A DNA stretch of 50,034 nt, from positions 430 through 50,463 of the forward strand of contig BJGC01000016.1 in assembly GCA_014190235.1 (NCBI GenBank). Direction: 5' to 3'. This document shows positions 41,840-50,027 of this stretch, piece by piece. Position 1 is the stretch's first letter; every line of letters begins with the position of its first letter. The stretch is from Actinomycetes bacterium (GTDB lineage: Bacteria; Actinomycetota; Acidimicrobiia; Acidimicrobiales; Ilumatobacteraceae). The position numbers and the translations under genes were made by a program. The notes beneath the pieces are model-generated. The model saw only the letters and a list, made by a program, of their open reading frames with translations. It was not told the DNA's origin and made no database searches.

Positions 41840-42051
41840 TTGCATTGGGGATCTTGCCAGTGATATTTAGTCTGTGTGCAGCCACATGTGGCGTCGTTCT
41901 GCTTGTGTTGATATTTTTGGATTTTCGCAAGACTCGCATTGATGACGGCATCTCGGCTTTTCATCGTCACATTGATGCACTCTCTCCACAGGCGCGGCGT
42001 GATTCAATAGTGCATAATGACAACGATTCAAAGAGAGGGCAGTACAGATAA
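41836..42051 (+). CDS. Small single-pass membrane protein, 71 aa
   Basis: One N-terminal membrane helix (GILPVIFSLCAATCGVVLLV) and a charged cytoplasmic tail (RKTRIDDG, DALSPQARRD). It overlaps moaE upstream (ATGA) and shares its last base with the mreB ATG. Tight coupling to mreB suggests a role near the rod complex, but the family is not recognised. Confidence 0.6.
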   Translation: MIALGILPVIFSLCAATCGVVLLVLIFLDFRKTRIDDGISAFHRHIDALSPQARRDSIVHNDNDSKRGQYR

Positions 42052-43055
42052 TGGCACGTGACCTCGCAATCGACCTCGGAACAGCAAATACTCTCGTGTA
42101 TATGAAAGGCCGCGGAATCGTGCTTAATGAGCCCTCTGTGATAGCGGTCAACCGAAAATCAGGCGAAGTGTTGGCTACCGGTCACGAAGCCTGGGACATG
42201 ATCGGTCGAACACCTAGTTATATCGTGGCCGTGAGACCGCTGCGTGGTGGGGCAATCACCGACTTTGATATCACTGAACGAATGATTCGCTTGTTGCTGC
42301 AGCGTGTTGGTGTGTCGCGATTTACACGACCCAAAGTGGTGATTTGTGTTCCGTCCGCAATTACCGAAGTAGAAAGACGAGCAGTCACCGACGCAACCCG
42401 CAGAGCAGGGGCGTCTGATGCACAACTAATCGAGCAACCAATGGCCGCCGCAATTGGCGCCAACTTGCCCATTGACGAACCCGTTGGCAACATGATTATC
42501 GATATTGGTGGTGGCACCAGCGAGACCGCGGTGATCAGTTTGGGTGGCGTCGTTGCACTCGAAGCAGTGCGTGTCGGAAGTTTTGATATTGATGCAACAA
42601 TCCAAAGCTACGTGCGACGCGAACACGGCGTTGCAATTGGTGAGCGCACTGCCGAAGAAATAAAAATTCATATTGGCTCAGCAGAACCATCAGCACAAGA
42701 TCAAAGTGCTGATATTCGCGGTCGCGACTTGGTCTCTGGATTACCAAAGACTGTGCGATTAACAGCAGAAGAAGTACGATTCGCTATTGAAGAACCAGTT
42801 ACTGCAATCGTGTTGTCTGTCAAACGATGCCTATCAAAGGCTCCACCAGAACTTGCACAGGACTTTATCAGTCGCGGAATCTATCTTGTTGGTGGTGGCG
42901 GAATGCTGCGCGGACTTGCTGATCGAATTTCTCGCGAAACATCGGTTCCGGTTCTGATGTCATCACAGCCACTTGAGGCCGTTGTGCTCGGCGCTGGGCA
43001 TTGCATTGAGAACTATCAGTCGCTACGCGGAATGTTTATGGGTTCCCGGCGGTAA
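42051..43055 (+). CDS. mreB: Rod-shape-determining actin homologue MreB
   Basis: A 334-residue bacterial actin. Phosphate 1 loop DLGTANTLVY, PSVIAV, VRPLRGGAITDFD, phosphate 2 IDIGGGTSETAVISLGG, and adenosine loop VGGGGMLRGLADRIS are all present. MreB guides lateral wall synthesis in rod cells. mreC, mreD and rodA do not follow; the gene meets a convergent sugar-dehydrogenase-like gene with a 20-bp overlap. The ATG directly overlaps the end of the small membrane protein gene. Confidence 0.94.
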   Translation: MARDLAIDLGTANTLVYMKGRGIVLNEPSVIAVNRKSGEVLATGHEAWDMIGRTPSYIVAVRPLRGGAITDFDITERMIRLLLQRVGVSRFTRPKVVICVPSAITEVERRAVTDATRRAGASDAQLIEQPMAAAIGANLPIDEPVGNMIIDIGGGTSETAVISLGGVVALEAVRVGSFDIDATIQSYVRREHGVAIGERTAEEIKIHIGSAEPSAQDQSADIRGRDLVSGLPKTVRLTAEEVRFAIEEPVTAIVLSVKRCLSKAPPELAQDFISRGIYLVGGGGMLRGLADRISRETSVPVLMSSQPLEAVVLGAGHCIENYQSLRGMFMGSRR

Positions 43056-44148
43056 TTGAATAGATTTTGCCATCGAATGCGAGGACATAGATTCCGCGTG
43101 AGGTTTGTTGCACCGCAACAACACTGCCAAGGTTTTTTACCAGATCACTTGAGCGAATGAGTTTGGTTCCTTGAAGTTGCAGCCCCTTTAGCACTCCGGA
43201 GCAATAATCACTGAAAAGATACTTGTTGCGTAGCGCCACTATCGGGTGCGTCTTGCTCACCCTGACGCCACCGCTCACAGAACAGCCATCAGAACCATGC
43301 GCATATTCATAGATGGGCATGACAGATGCTGGGGCAGTCTGGTCTGTATTGAAACGGTGCTTGCCCTCATAGGCGCTCCAGCCAAAATTGCTCCCTCGAC
43401 CACCTGGGAGTGCATTTTTTGCTTGGGCAAGGTTGATCTCTTCCCATCTATTTTGTCCAACATCTGCAACCCAGAGATTTTTGTCATCATCAAATGAGAA
43501 TCGCCACGGATTACGTAGACCAATCGACCAGATTTCTGGACGTGCACCTTTAACACCTACGAACGGATTGTCAGTAGGAATTGTGTATGGTTTCGAACTT
43601 GTTCGGGTTGGATCAATGCGCAGCATTTTGCCCAACAGTGATGAGGTGTTAAGAGCATTGCGTTCGGGATCTCCGCCTGAGCCACCATCTCCCATGCCGA
43701 TGTACAACATATTGTCTGGGCCAGTAACGATGTCGCCACCATTGTGGTTGGCATACGGCTGCAAAATAGTCATCAACTCGCGCCGCGATGATGTGCGGAA
43801 TATTCCTGACTTGTCGACGGCGTACTCTGCAATAACGGTGTGTCCGTTCGTATTGGTGTAGTTGATGTACGCAAAATCTCCGCGAAAAGCAAGACCAAGT
43901 AGTCCACGTTCGTTTCCGGTTGTTGTGAGTGACGAAATATTGAGAACGGTGGACACTTTTTTAGTGTTGTATTCCCACCGAAGAATCCGTCCAGGACGAG
44001 ACACAATGTATGCGGCATTCTCATCGACGCGACGCTCGACTATTGCAAGGGGTGTGGCAACAGTCAGCACTACCGTGGCTCGAACTTGTGAATTACTTGC
44101 TGCGGGGAATGCAACTAGTGCGAGAAGAAGCGATGAAAAAAATTTCAT
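43036..44148 (-). CDS. Secreted PQQ-dependent sugar dehydrogenase-like beta-propeller protein
   Basis: A 370-residue exported protein: signal peptide (KFFSSLLLALVAFPAASNSQ) then a six-bladed propeller of the glucose/sorbosone dehydrogenase type. Conserved features are GNERGLLGLAF, NHNGGDIVTGPDNMLYIG, MGDGGSGGDP, RPEIWSIGLRNPWRFSFD, WVADVGQNRWEEI and NFGWSAYEG. Members oxidise sugars with PQQ, but many homologues are uncharacterised. Its ATG overlaps the tesB stop (ATGA), so it is translated after tesB. Confidence 0.85.
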   Translation of the reverse strand: MKFFSSLLLALVAFPAASNSQVRATVVLTVATPLAIVERRVDENAAYIVSRPGRILRWEYNTKKVSTVLNISSLTTTGNERGLLGLAFRGDFAYINYTNTNGHTVIAEYAVDKSGIFRTSSRRELMTILQPYANHNGGDIVTGPDNMLYIGMGDGGSGGDPERNALNTSSLLGKMLRIDPTRTSSKPYTIPTDNPFVGVKGARPEIWSIGLRNPWRFSFDDDKNLWVADVGQNRWEEINLAQAKNALPGGRGSNFGWSAYEGKHRFNTDQTAPASVMPIYEYAHGSDGCSVSGGVRVSKTHPIVALRNKYLFSDYCSGVLKGLQLQGTKLIRSSDLVKNLGSVVAVQQTSRGIYVLAFDGKIYSITAGNP

Positions 44149-45002
44149 GAGCGACGAAGCCGCGTGAGTCCTTCTTGTACCACGGTGACTGCGAGTTGGC
44201 CATCGCTAGTAAAAATAGATCCGCCTGCTAAACCGCGTGAATTAGATGTGCTAATTGATGACTGGTCATACAACAACCAATCGTCTGCACGAAATGGACG
44301 GTGGAACCACATTGCATGATCGAGACTCGCCATCTGAACGCCTTCGTCGTTCCAGCCGAGTCCGTGTGGCAAAAGCGTGGTGTCAAGCAACGTCATGTCG
44401 CTGGCATACGTGGCAATACAGGCGTGCAACACGGGGTCGTCTGACAATTTGCCATCTGCGCGTAGCCACACCTGCTGACCGGGCGATGCTGTTCCGGATC
44501 TACTAAAAGGGTCTTCGCTGACGTAACGGAGGTCAATGGGTCGGGGAGCGTCATACCAATCTCCGATGAGATGTTTATGCGGAGCCATACGTTCTTTAAA
44601 GTCTGGAAGTGACTCTGGGGCAGGCACGTTGAGAGGCATCGGAATCTGATGCTCTAGTCCTGGCTCAAATGCATGAAAACTTGCTTGCAAGTTAAAAATA
44701 ACTTCGCCGTGTTGTATTGCTACAACTCCACGAGTTGTAAAACTTCGACCATCTCGCAGTCGGTCGACCTGGTACAAGATTGGTGCGTTGGGGTCGCCTG
44801 GGCGCAAAAAGTACGAATGCAGCGAGTGCACCTGACGGGTTGGGTCGTCTACTGTGCGGGCAGCCGCGACCAGAGATTGTCCTGCGACCTGGCCACCAAA
44901 GACTCGCTGTCTGTTTTCCTGTGGGGACACACCACGGAAAATATTGACCTCAATAGGTTCAAGGTCGAGCAGGGTAACGAGATCGTCAAGGGCGCTAGGC
45001 AT
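44145..45002 (-). CDS. tesB: Acyl-CoA thioesterase II (TesB family)
   Basis: A 285-residue double hot-dog thioesterase: RVFGGQVAGQSLVAA and HSLHSYFLRPGD in the N-terminal half, and MASLDHAMWFHRPFRADDWL (conserved Asp) and TVVQEG (conserved Gln) in the C-terminal half. It hydrolyses acyl-CoAs. ATG 45002 has TACTAT six bases upstream. It shares a 22-bp divergent promoter with the nitroreductase gene. Confidence 0.92.
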   Translation of the reverse strand: MPSALDDLVTLLDLEPIEVNIFRGVSPQENRQRVFGGQVAGQSLVAAARTVDDPTRQVHSLHSYFLRPGDPNAPILYQVDRLRDGRSFTTRGVVAIQHGEVIFNLQASFHAFEPGLEHQIPMPLNVPAPESLPDFKERMAPHKHLIGDWYDAPRPIDLRYVSEDPFSRSGTASPGQQVWLRADGKLSDDPVLHACIATYASDMTLLDTTLLPHGLGWNDEGVQMASLDHAMWFHRPFRADDWLLYDQSSISTSNSRGLAGGSIFTSDGQLAVTVVQEGLTRLRRS

Positions 45003-45024
45003 TCACCCATAGTAGGGTCGTAGC
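45003..45024. promoter_or_regulatory. 22-bp bidirectional leaderless promoter, tesB/nitroreductase
   Basis: All sequence between the two start codons. Minus strand TACTAT (45009-45014) and plus strand TAGGGT (45013-45018) overlap by two bases, and each ends exactly 6 nt from its start codon. Each gene's upstream promoter half must therefore lie inside the other gene. Confidence 0.6.
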
Positions 45025-45684
45025 ATGACACTTCTACCACTTAACCCAGATCAGTTGCTCACCACCACCCGTGCGGTGCGCAAAAGGCTTGATTTTTCTC
45101 GTCCCGTCGAAGAACATCTCATCCGTGAATGCGTCGATATTGCGATGCAATCACCTTCTGGCTCTAACAGCATGTCGATGCAATTTGTCATCGTACGTGA
45201 TGCCCAGAAGCGCAAAGCACTTGGCGATCTTTATCGAGATTGTTACGCGATCTACTCTCAGATGGATGGCACGTACATTCGCACGATTGACAAGGGCGAC
45301 GCGACAGGAAATGCCCAGCAACAACGGTCTGCAGACTCTGCAGACTTTTTGGGAGAACACATGGGTGATGCCCCTGTCTTGGTCATTGCATGCAACACCG
45401 GAGCACGCACCGACAATCTTCCGGGAATGGTGTCTGCATCACTCGCGGCCAACATTATTCCGGCCATGTGGAGTTTCATGTTGGCCGCACGGGCTCGTGG
45501 TATGGGCACGGCCTGGACAACCGTGCATCTGTTTATGGAGCAACAAGCCGCCGATATTTTAGGAATACCTTTTGACACAGTTCAGCAATTCAGTTTGTCC
45601 CCACTTGCTTATACAAAGGGAACTGAGTTTCGTCCTGCTGCGCGCCCACCAGCAGAAAGCATTATCCACTGGGATACTTGGTGA
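45025..45684 (+). CDS. Nitroreductase family FMN oxidoreductase
   Basis: A 219-residue flavoprotein. FMN-binding residues are recognisable in TRAVRKRLDFSRPV and SPSGSNSMSMQFVIVRD, and the C-terminal GMGTAWTT segment is typical. The substrate is unknown. It starts in the bidirectional promoter and ends overlapping the methyltransferase start. Confidence 0.85.
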   Translation: MTLLPLNPDQLLTTTRAVRKRLDFSRPVEEHLIRECVDIAMQSPSGSNSMSMQFVIVRDAQKRKALGDLYRDCYAIYSQMDGTYIRTIDKGDATGNAQQQRSADSADFLGEHMGDAPVLVIACNTGARTDNLPGMVSASLAANIIPAMWSFMLAARARGMGTAWTTVHLFMEQQAADILGIPFDTVQQFSLSPLAYTKGTEFRPAARPPAESIIHWDTW

Positions 45685-46313
45685 TTGACCCTGTTCTTCG
45701 ACGTCATGCGTTGGCGGCGAACGGATTCATGCCACAAGAAGAAGGTGATGCACTCTACGACGCGGCCGTACGCGCCGCCCACAATGTTGCCGATGCACCA
45801 TTTGTCGAAGTTGGTTCGTATTGTGGTCGCTCAACAATTTGGCTCGGAGCTGCTGCGCGTCACACCCAACGAACTCTATTTGCAGTAGATCATCATTTCG
45901 GAAGCGAAGAAAACCAACCTGGGTGGGAATGGCATGACACATCGTTGGTCGATAGCAGAACTGGCCGCATGGATACGCTGCCATTTTTTCGTAGCACAAT
46001 TTTGGATGCAGGTTTGTCTGATGTGGTTATCACGATGGTTGGCGACTCGGCAACAATTGCAAAGCACTGGTCGACGCCGTTGGCTTTTTTGTTCATTGAC
46101 GGGGGGCACGGCACTGAACCCGCAACCCGCGACTATCTAGGTTGGACGCCGCGTGTTTTGCGTGGCGGAATACTGGCAATCCACGATGTGTTTGCAGATC
46201 CAGCAGACGGCGGAAGACCTCCATTTGAAAACATTTATCTCCCAGCCATCGAGAGCGGGCTATTTGTTGAGGTCAGTGCAACGGGTTCGTTGCGCGTGCT
46301 ACAGAAGACGTAA
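45681..46313 (+). CDS. Class I SAM-dependent methyltransferase
   Basis: A 210-residue protein with SAM motif I FVEVGSYCGRSTIWLGAA, AVDHHFGSEE, and FIDGGHGTEPATRDY, as in the TylF/methyltransferase-24 group, which often methylates sugars or small hydroxylated compounds. GTG 45681 lies over the nitroreductase stop. The 3' end overlaps the convergent toroid-protein gene by 41 bp. Confidence 0.85.
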   Translation: MIDPVLRRHALAANGFMPQEEGDALYDAAVRAAHNVADAPFVEVGSYCGRSTIWLGAAARHTQRTLFAVDHHFGSEENQPGWEWHDTSLVDSRTGRMDTLPFFRSTILDAGLSDVVITMVGDSATIAKHWSTPLAFLFIDGGHGTEPATRDYLGWTPRVLRGGILAIHDVFADPADGGRPPFENIYLPAIESGLFVEVSATGSLRVLQKT

Positions 46314-47340
46314 ACACTCGTGATGCACGTGATCCGTGACTGATCGCATCTGCTGCCAAAATAATGGCCGCGGCTGTGTAGGCACTGTATTCATCCGCCG
46401 GAAAATGCACAATAGTTTTCTCTGGTAGTGCTGGATACACAATCCCGGTCCAATAAGCACCATCATCTCGACGATGTGGCATTGTCCATAACAATAATTC
46501 TTTTGCAGTCTCACGATCACCCGCCGCGCAATGAGCAATCGCGCACTCTGCAGTTTCGGCAGCAGTGACCCACTGCTCGTCATGAACACACCGCACGCCA
46601 CGATCATCAAGAACAAACTTGTCCCACCCTTGGGCCAGTCGAGCCTTTGCAGCAGCACCCGTGAGTGATCCGGTCAGAACTGGGTAGTACCAGTCCATGG
46701 CCCAACGCTCTTTTGGCTCAAAAGCACTCAAGTCATGAGCGATGACATCGTCGATCATGTCAGCGGTTGCCATCCACTCCGGTTGTGGTTCACCCAGTGA
46801 GTCCCCAAGCGCTACTCCGCACCGAAGAGCATGACGAATACTTGAACAGCCCGTGAGCAACGCGTAGTCCCAGGGCTTGCTGTCTACTTCGCGTGCCCAG
46901 AGGATTGTTCCGTTAAAGCGTCTAAGCGACATTACAAAGTTGAGTGCATCGCGCACCATCGGCCACCATGTCGCAACGCGTGCTCTATCTTGTGTGCACA
47001 ACAAGTGGTGCCAGACACCAGCAGCAACATATGCAGTGACATTGCTATCGAGTTTGTGGTCTTCAATGCTTCCGTCAGTGTTGTAATAGTTGTGCCAGCT
47101 TCCGTCTGGACGCTGAATGTTTGCGAGCCAGTCATAGGCGAGCGCGGCAGCATCATGTCGCCCCATCACATCGAGAGCCATTGCAGTTTCAACATGGTTC
47201 CACGGATCGCAGTGGCCGTTTGGATACCACGGAATCATTCCGTTTTTGAGTTGCAGGTTTTGGATGGAATCTGCAGTGCGCGAAAGATCGGCCGTACTCA
47301 AAATACCGGACAAGTGCGGCATAGGTTGTTGATTAATCAC
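46273..47340 (-). CDS. Alpha/alpha-toroid protein (prenyltransferase/squalene-cyclase or glycosidase-like)
   Basis: A 355-residue protein made of repeated helix pairs with aromatic and Gly-containing turns: GMIPWYPNGHCDPWNHVETAM, NIQRPDGSWHNYY, DGAYWTGIVYP. This matches the alpha/alpha-barrel of terpene cyclases, prenyltransferases and some glycosidases; no DxDD or other terpene-cyclase acid motif is seen, and WNHVETAMAL resembles six-hairpin glycosidases. GTG 47340 overlaps the methyltransferase stop (GTGA). Third gene of the trio with GT4 and methyltransferase, so action on a glycan or glycolipid is plausible. Confidence 0.7.
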   Translation of the reverse strand: MINQQPMPHLSGILSTADLSRTADSIQNLQLKNGMIPWYPNGHCDPWNHVETAMALDVMGRHDAAALAYDWLANIQRPDGSWHNYYNTDGSIEDHKLDSNVTAYVAAGVWHHLLCTQDRARVATWWPMVRDALNFVMSLRRFNGTILWAREVDSKPWDYALLTGCSSIRHALRCGVALGDSLGEPQPEWMATADMIDDVIAHDLSAFEPKERWAMDWYYPVLTGSLTGAAAKARLAQGWDKFVLDDRGVRCVHDEQWVTAAETAECAIAHCAAGDRETAKELLLWTMPHRRDDGAYWTGIVYPALPEKTIVHFPADEYSAYTAAAIILAADAISHGSRASRVFTSSVARATNPLH

Positions 47341-48080
47341 GATGTTGCCCCAACCTTGTCGTTAATTTTTTTAGTGGAATAGACAACGTAACTCTTGCCA
47401 AGCAATGGATTCAGAAGTCGATCTGCAAGGCGAGTCGACTTCGGGGCCTTAATAATGTCCCATTCCAGAAACCGTTTATATGTTGCAACAGCCTTATTTG
47501 CATCATTTGCAGGCCCAACTGCGCAACGTAGCCACCAGTATGGTGAATGCAAAGCGTGTGCATGATGACTACCGCGCACGGTGAGTCCAGCAGAGCGCAA
47601 CTTCGCTTTGAGTTCTGTAGCGCTATAGATTCGCACATGTCCGCCCTTGCTAATTGGAGCGTGATACTGCTCTGACAACATCCAGTTAACTTTTTCAGGC
47701 CACCATGTCGGAACGGTCACACCCAGTGAGCCACCTGGTTTGAGAACACGAACAAGTTCTGAGATTGCAGTGACATCGTCCTGAATGTGTTCGAGTACTT
47801 CTGAAGTGACCACGCAATCAAAGGTGTTGTCCGCGAATGGAAGTTTTGTCGCATCACCACGAAGTGCGCCACCGAATTTGTCTTCGCTGATTTCATGAGC
47901 AGCAGACATGGCGGCAAATGTGGCGCGAGTTGTCATGACTTCGTCTTGGGCGTAATCAAGGGCAAACACGGTCGCGCCTTGACGGGCGGCTTCGTACGCG
48001 TGACGACCAAAACCAGCCCCAGCATCTAAAAACATGTCTCCTGGTTGCAGTCCTAAACGATCGAAACGAAGCGTCAGCAT
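47337..48080 (-). CDS. Class I SAM-dependent methyltransferase (methyltransferase-11)
   Basis: A 247-residue enzyme: motif I FLDAGAGFGRHAYEAARQG, post-I ALDY, GDATKLPFADNTFDCVVTSE, LEHIQDD and LKPGGSLGVTVP. It starts right after the GT4 stop codon and overlaps the toroid gene, so the three are one transcriptional unit. The probable substrate is a product of the neighbouring glycosyltransferase. Confidence 0.88.
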   Translation of the reverse strand: MLTLRFDRLGLQPGDMFLDAGAGFGRHAYEAARQGATVFALDYAQDEVMTTRATFAAMSAAHEISEDKFGGALRGDATKLPFADNTFDCVVTSEVLEHIQDDVTAISELVRVLKPGGSLGVTVPTWWPEKVNWMLSEQYHAPISKGGHVRIYSATELKAKLRSAGLTVRGSHHAHALHSPYWWLRCAVGPANDANKAVATYKRFLEWDIIKAPKSTRLADRLLNPLLGKSYVVYSTKKINDKVGATS

Positions 48081-49382
48081 TTAGTTGCCCTGCTTCTGCG
48101 CTCGTGCGGCAATTTTGCGTTGATTATGTGGCATCGCAAGAACTTCGCGGTATTGATCAACCGTCAGAGCGGCACAATGTTTCCAGCTCCAGCGTTCTGT
48201 TACTCGTTGTCGTCCTGCAGCACCGATGCGTTGTCGTAATTCGGCATCATCAAGCCCCCGACGGATTGCCGCAGCGAGTCCGTCTGCATCACCGGCTGTG
48301 CATCCAAGAACCGTGTCGTTGTCGGCTCCAGTAACCTCAGGCAGTGCACCACCATCTGTTGCGACAAGACACGTACCAGTTGCCATCGCTTCGATAGCAG
48401 GCAAACTAAAACCCTCATACAGACTTGGTACGACCGCAAGTTCTGCTTGTGCGTACAACTCGACAATGCGTTCGTCGGTAACTCCAGATACAAAGTCAAT
48501 GCAGTCACTCAGTCCAAGCGCTGTAATTAGATCAGCACTTGCACCTTGTCGAGCCTTGCCGATAATGGTGAGTCGAACATCTCGCTCTGTGCGTAACTTT
48601 GCGAGTGCCTCTAACAAGTAGGACAATCCTTTGAGCGCAACGTCTGCAGATGCAGTCGTGATGAGACGACCAGGCTCGCGCTGAATATGAGCGAGCGGCT
48701 TAAAGAGATCAGGATCGACACCAACTGGCACCAAGCGCATGCGATCTAATGACACGCCCATGTCGGTGTTGATGTCTGCAATACTGTTTTCGCTCACCAC
48801 AACAATGCGTGGCAATTTGCTCGCAACTTTTCCTTGCATCTTGACAAAGTTGTACCAACGCCCAATCGAACGACGCTTGCGCCAATTTGGTGCATGGTTC
48901 ATCTCAAGTTCGCGATCCTTGGTGATGGGATGATGCAAAGTAACGATTGTCGGAATCATTTTTTCAATTTTTAAAATGTCGTAACCCAGACACTGGTTGT
49001 CATGCACAAGATCGAAATCATCGAGGCGAAGAGCCAACGCTCGTTTCGCGCGTTTACTAAATGCAAGTGGCTCGCTAAAAGTTCCGGCCATGTATTGCAG
49101 AGTCTCTAACACGTCTGGCCAATTTTTGAGTTCCCAATATGCCGGCACACGACCGGGGTATTGATCATTGAAAATATCTAGGCTCGGCAACTTATGTAGA
49201 GGTACTCGAGGGTCCAGAACTGGATACGGCTGACCGCCAAAGACTTCAACGCTGTGACCAAGGTCAACGAGAGCTTTAGTGAGATGACGGGTGTACACGC
49301 CCTGTCCGCCCACGTGGGGCTTGCCCCGATACGTGAGGTATGCGATGCGCAGGGGACCGTTGATGTCGAACGGCTCTTTCAT
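48081..49382 (-). CDS. Glycosyltransferase family 4
   Basis: A 433-residue GT-B enzyme. N-terminal acceptor loop GGQGVYTRHLTKALVDLGH, and in the C-terminal donor domain PVGVDPDLFKP, the sugar-nucleotide region PSLYEGFSLPAIEAMA with the EX7E pair, and ATDGGALPEV. GT4 enzymes retain anomeric configuration and transfer sugars to lipid or glycan acceptors. It heads the GT4-methyltransferase-toroid operon. TAGCCT ends 9 nt before ATG 49382. Confidence 0.92.
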   Translation of the reverse strand: MKEPFDINGPLRIAYLTYRGKPHVGGQGVYTRHLTKALVDLGHSVEVFGGQPYPVLDPRVPLHKLPSLDIFNDQYPGRVPAYWELKNWPDVLETLQYMAGTFSEPLAFSKRAKRALALRLDDFDLVHDNQCLGYDILKIEKMIPTIVTLHHPITKDRELEMNHAPNWRKRRSIGRWYNFVKMQGKVASKLPRIVVVSENSIADINTDMGVSLDRMRLVPVGVDPDLFKPLAHIQREPGRLITTASADVALKGLSYLLEALAKLRTERDVRLTIIGKARQGASADLITALGLSDCIDFVSGVTDERIVELYAQAELAVVPSLYEGFSLPAIEAMATGTCLVATDGGALPEVTGADNDTVLGCTAGDADGLAAAIRRGLDDAELRQRIGAAGRQRVTERWSWKHCAALTVDQYREVLAMPHNQRKIAARAQKQGN

Positions 49383-49391
49383 AGTTGTGAC

Positions 49392-49397
49392 AGGCTA
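49392..49397 (-). promoter_or_regulatory. -10 element of the GT4 operon
   Basis: TAGCCT on the minus strand, 9 nt before ATG 49382 (about 3-nt leader). The 12-mer GCAGTTAGCCTG around it also occurs at the epimerase-like promoter near 40213. Confidence 0.45.
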
Positions 49398-49487
49398 ACT
49401 GCGGGATAACTCTTTGGCTCCCACAGCACTAGGTCGTCAATCTGGCGATACCCACCCCTGTATGGGTTTTCCAAGACAACAAAGCTA

Positions 49488-50027
49488 TTACAGCGGTAAA
49501 AGTTGAAGTAATTTCGCAAAAATAATGCCACGATCTTCTGGCCCAGCGGGCAATTTGTCAAGCAGCCACCACCGAGCGTCATGGGTGGAAGTGAGTGCTG
49601 CTGCAGAGTCGCCAACGTAGAGCCATCCAATGTTCCAATGTTGGTGAGGTATTTCTCCTGCGGTGCGATGCTGGTGAATGATTGCAGGAGCGTCACCGAC
49701 TACTTGCACTGCCGCAGCATCGAGACCAGTTTCTTCGAGTAATTCTCGTAATGCACCATTCCTGCTTGTTTCGTGTTGGTTGAGATGACCGCCAGGCGTG
49801 CTCCAGCCCAAAGTGGAGTGTTGGACGAGAAGTATTTGTTCGAGGTTCTGACTGAACACCCACGCAGTAGCGCAGATGTGCGCGGGTTCTAAGAGTTCTG
49901 GTGCGTCAGTATCAAGAAGTTGTAAAAGAGTCTGAGATTCTTGAGTGGGAATCTGTACGGCGGCTACTTCTGCTCGTAACGCTGGCCATTTTCCGGGCAG
50001 ATCAGGAGTGGGATGAGGGAATCCCAT
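49488..50027 (-). CDS. Nudix hydrolase
   Basis: A 179-residue protein with a complete Nudix box: GGHLNQHETS followed by RELLEETGL, matching GX5EX7REUXEEXGU. It follows WSTPGGH, as in (d)NTP or nucleoside-diphosphate-sugar pyrophosphatases; the substrate is not predictable. ATG 50027 lies 7 bp from the window end, so its promoter and any earlier start are unseen. About 105 bp separate it from the GT4 gene. Confidence 0.88.
   Translation of the reverse strand: MGFPHPTPDLPGKWPALRAEVAAVQIPTQESQTLLQLLDTDAPELLEPAHICATAWVFSQNLEQILLVQHSTLGWSTPGGHLNQHETSRNGALRELLEETGLDAAAVQVVGDAPAIIHQHRTAGEIPHQHWNIGWLYVGDSAAALTSTHDARWWLLDKLPAGPEDRGIIFAKLLQLLPL

Noticed and set aside
49453-49475. Hairpin ACCCA/TGGGT between the GT4 and Nudix genes as terminator
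   Set aside because: A 5-bp stem without a T-run on the minus strand, where a Nudix terminator would be needed.
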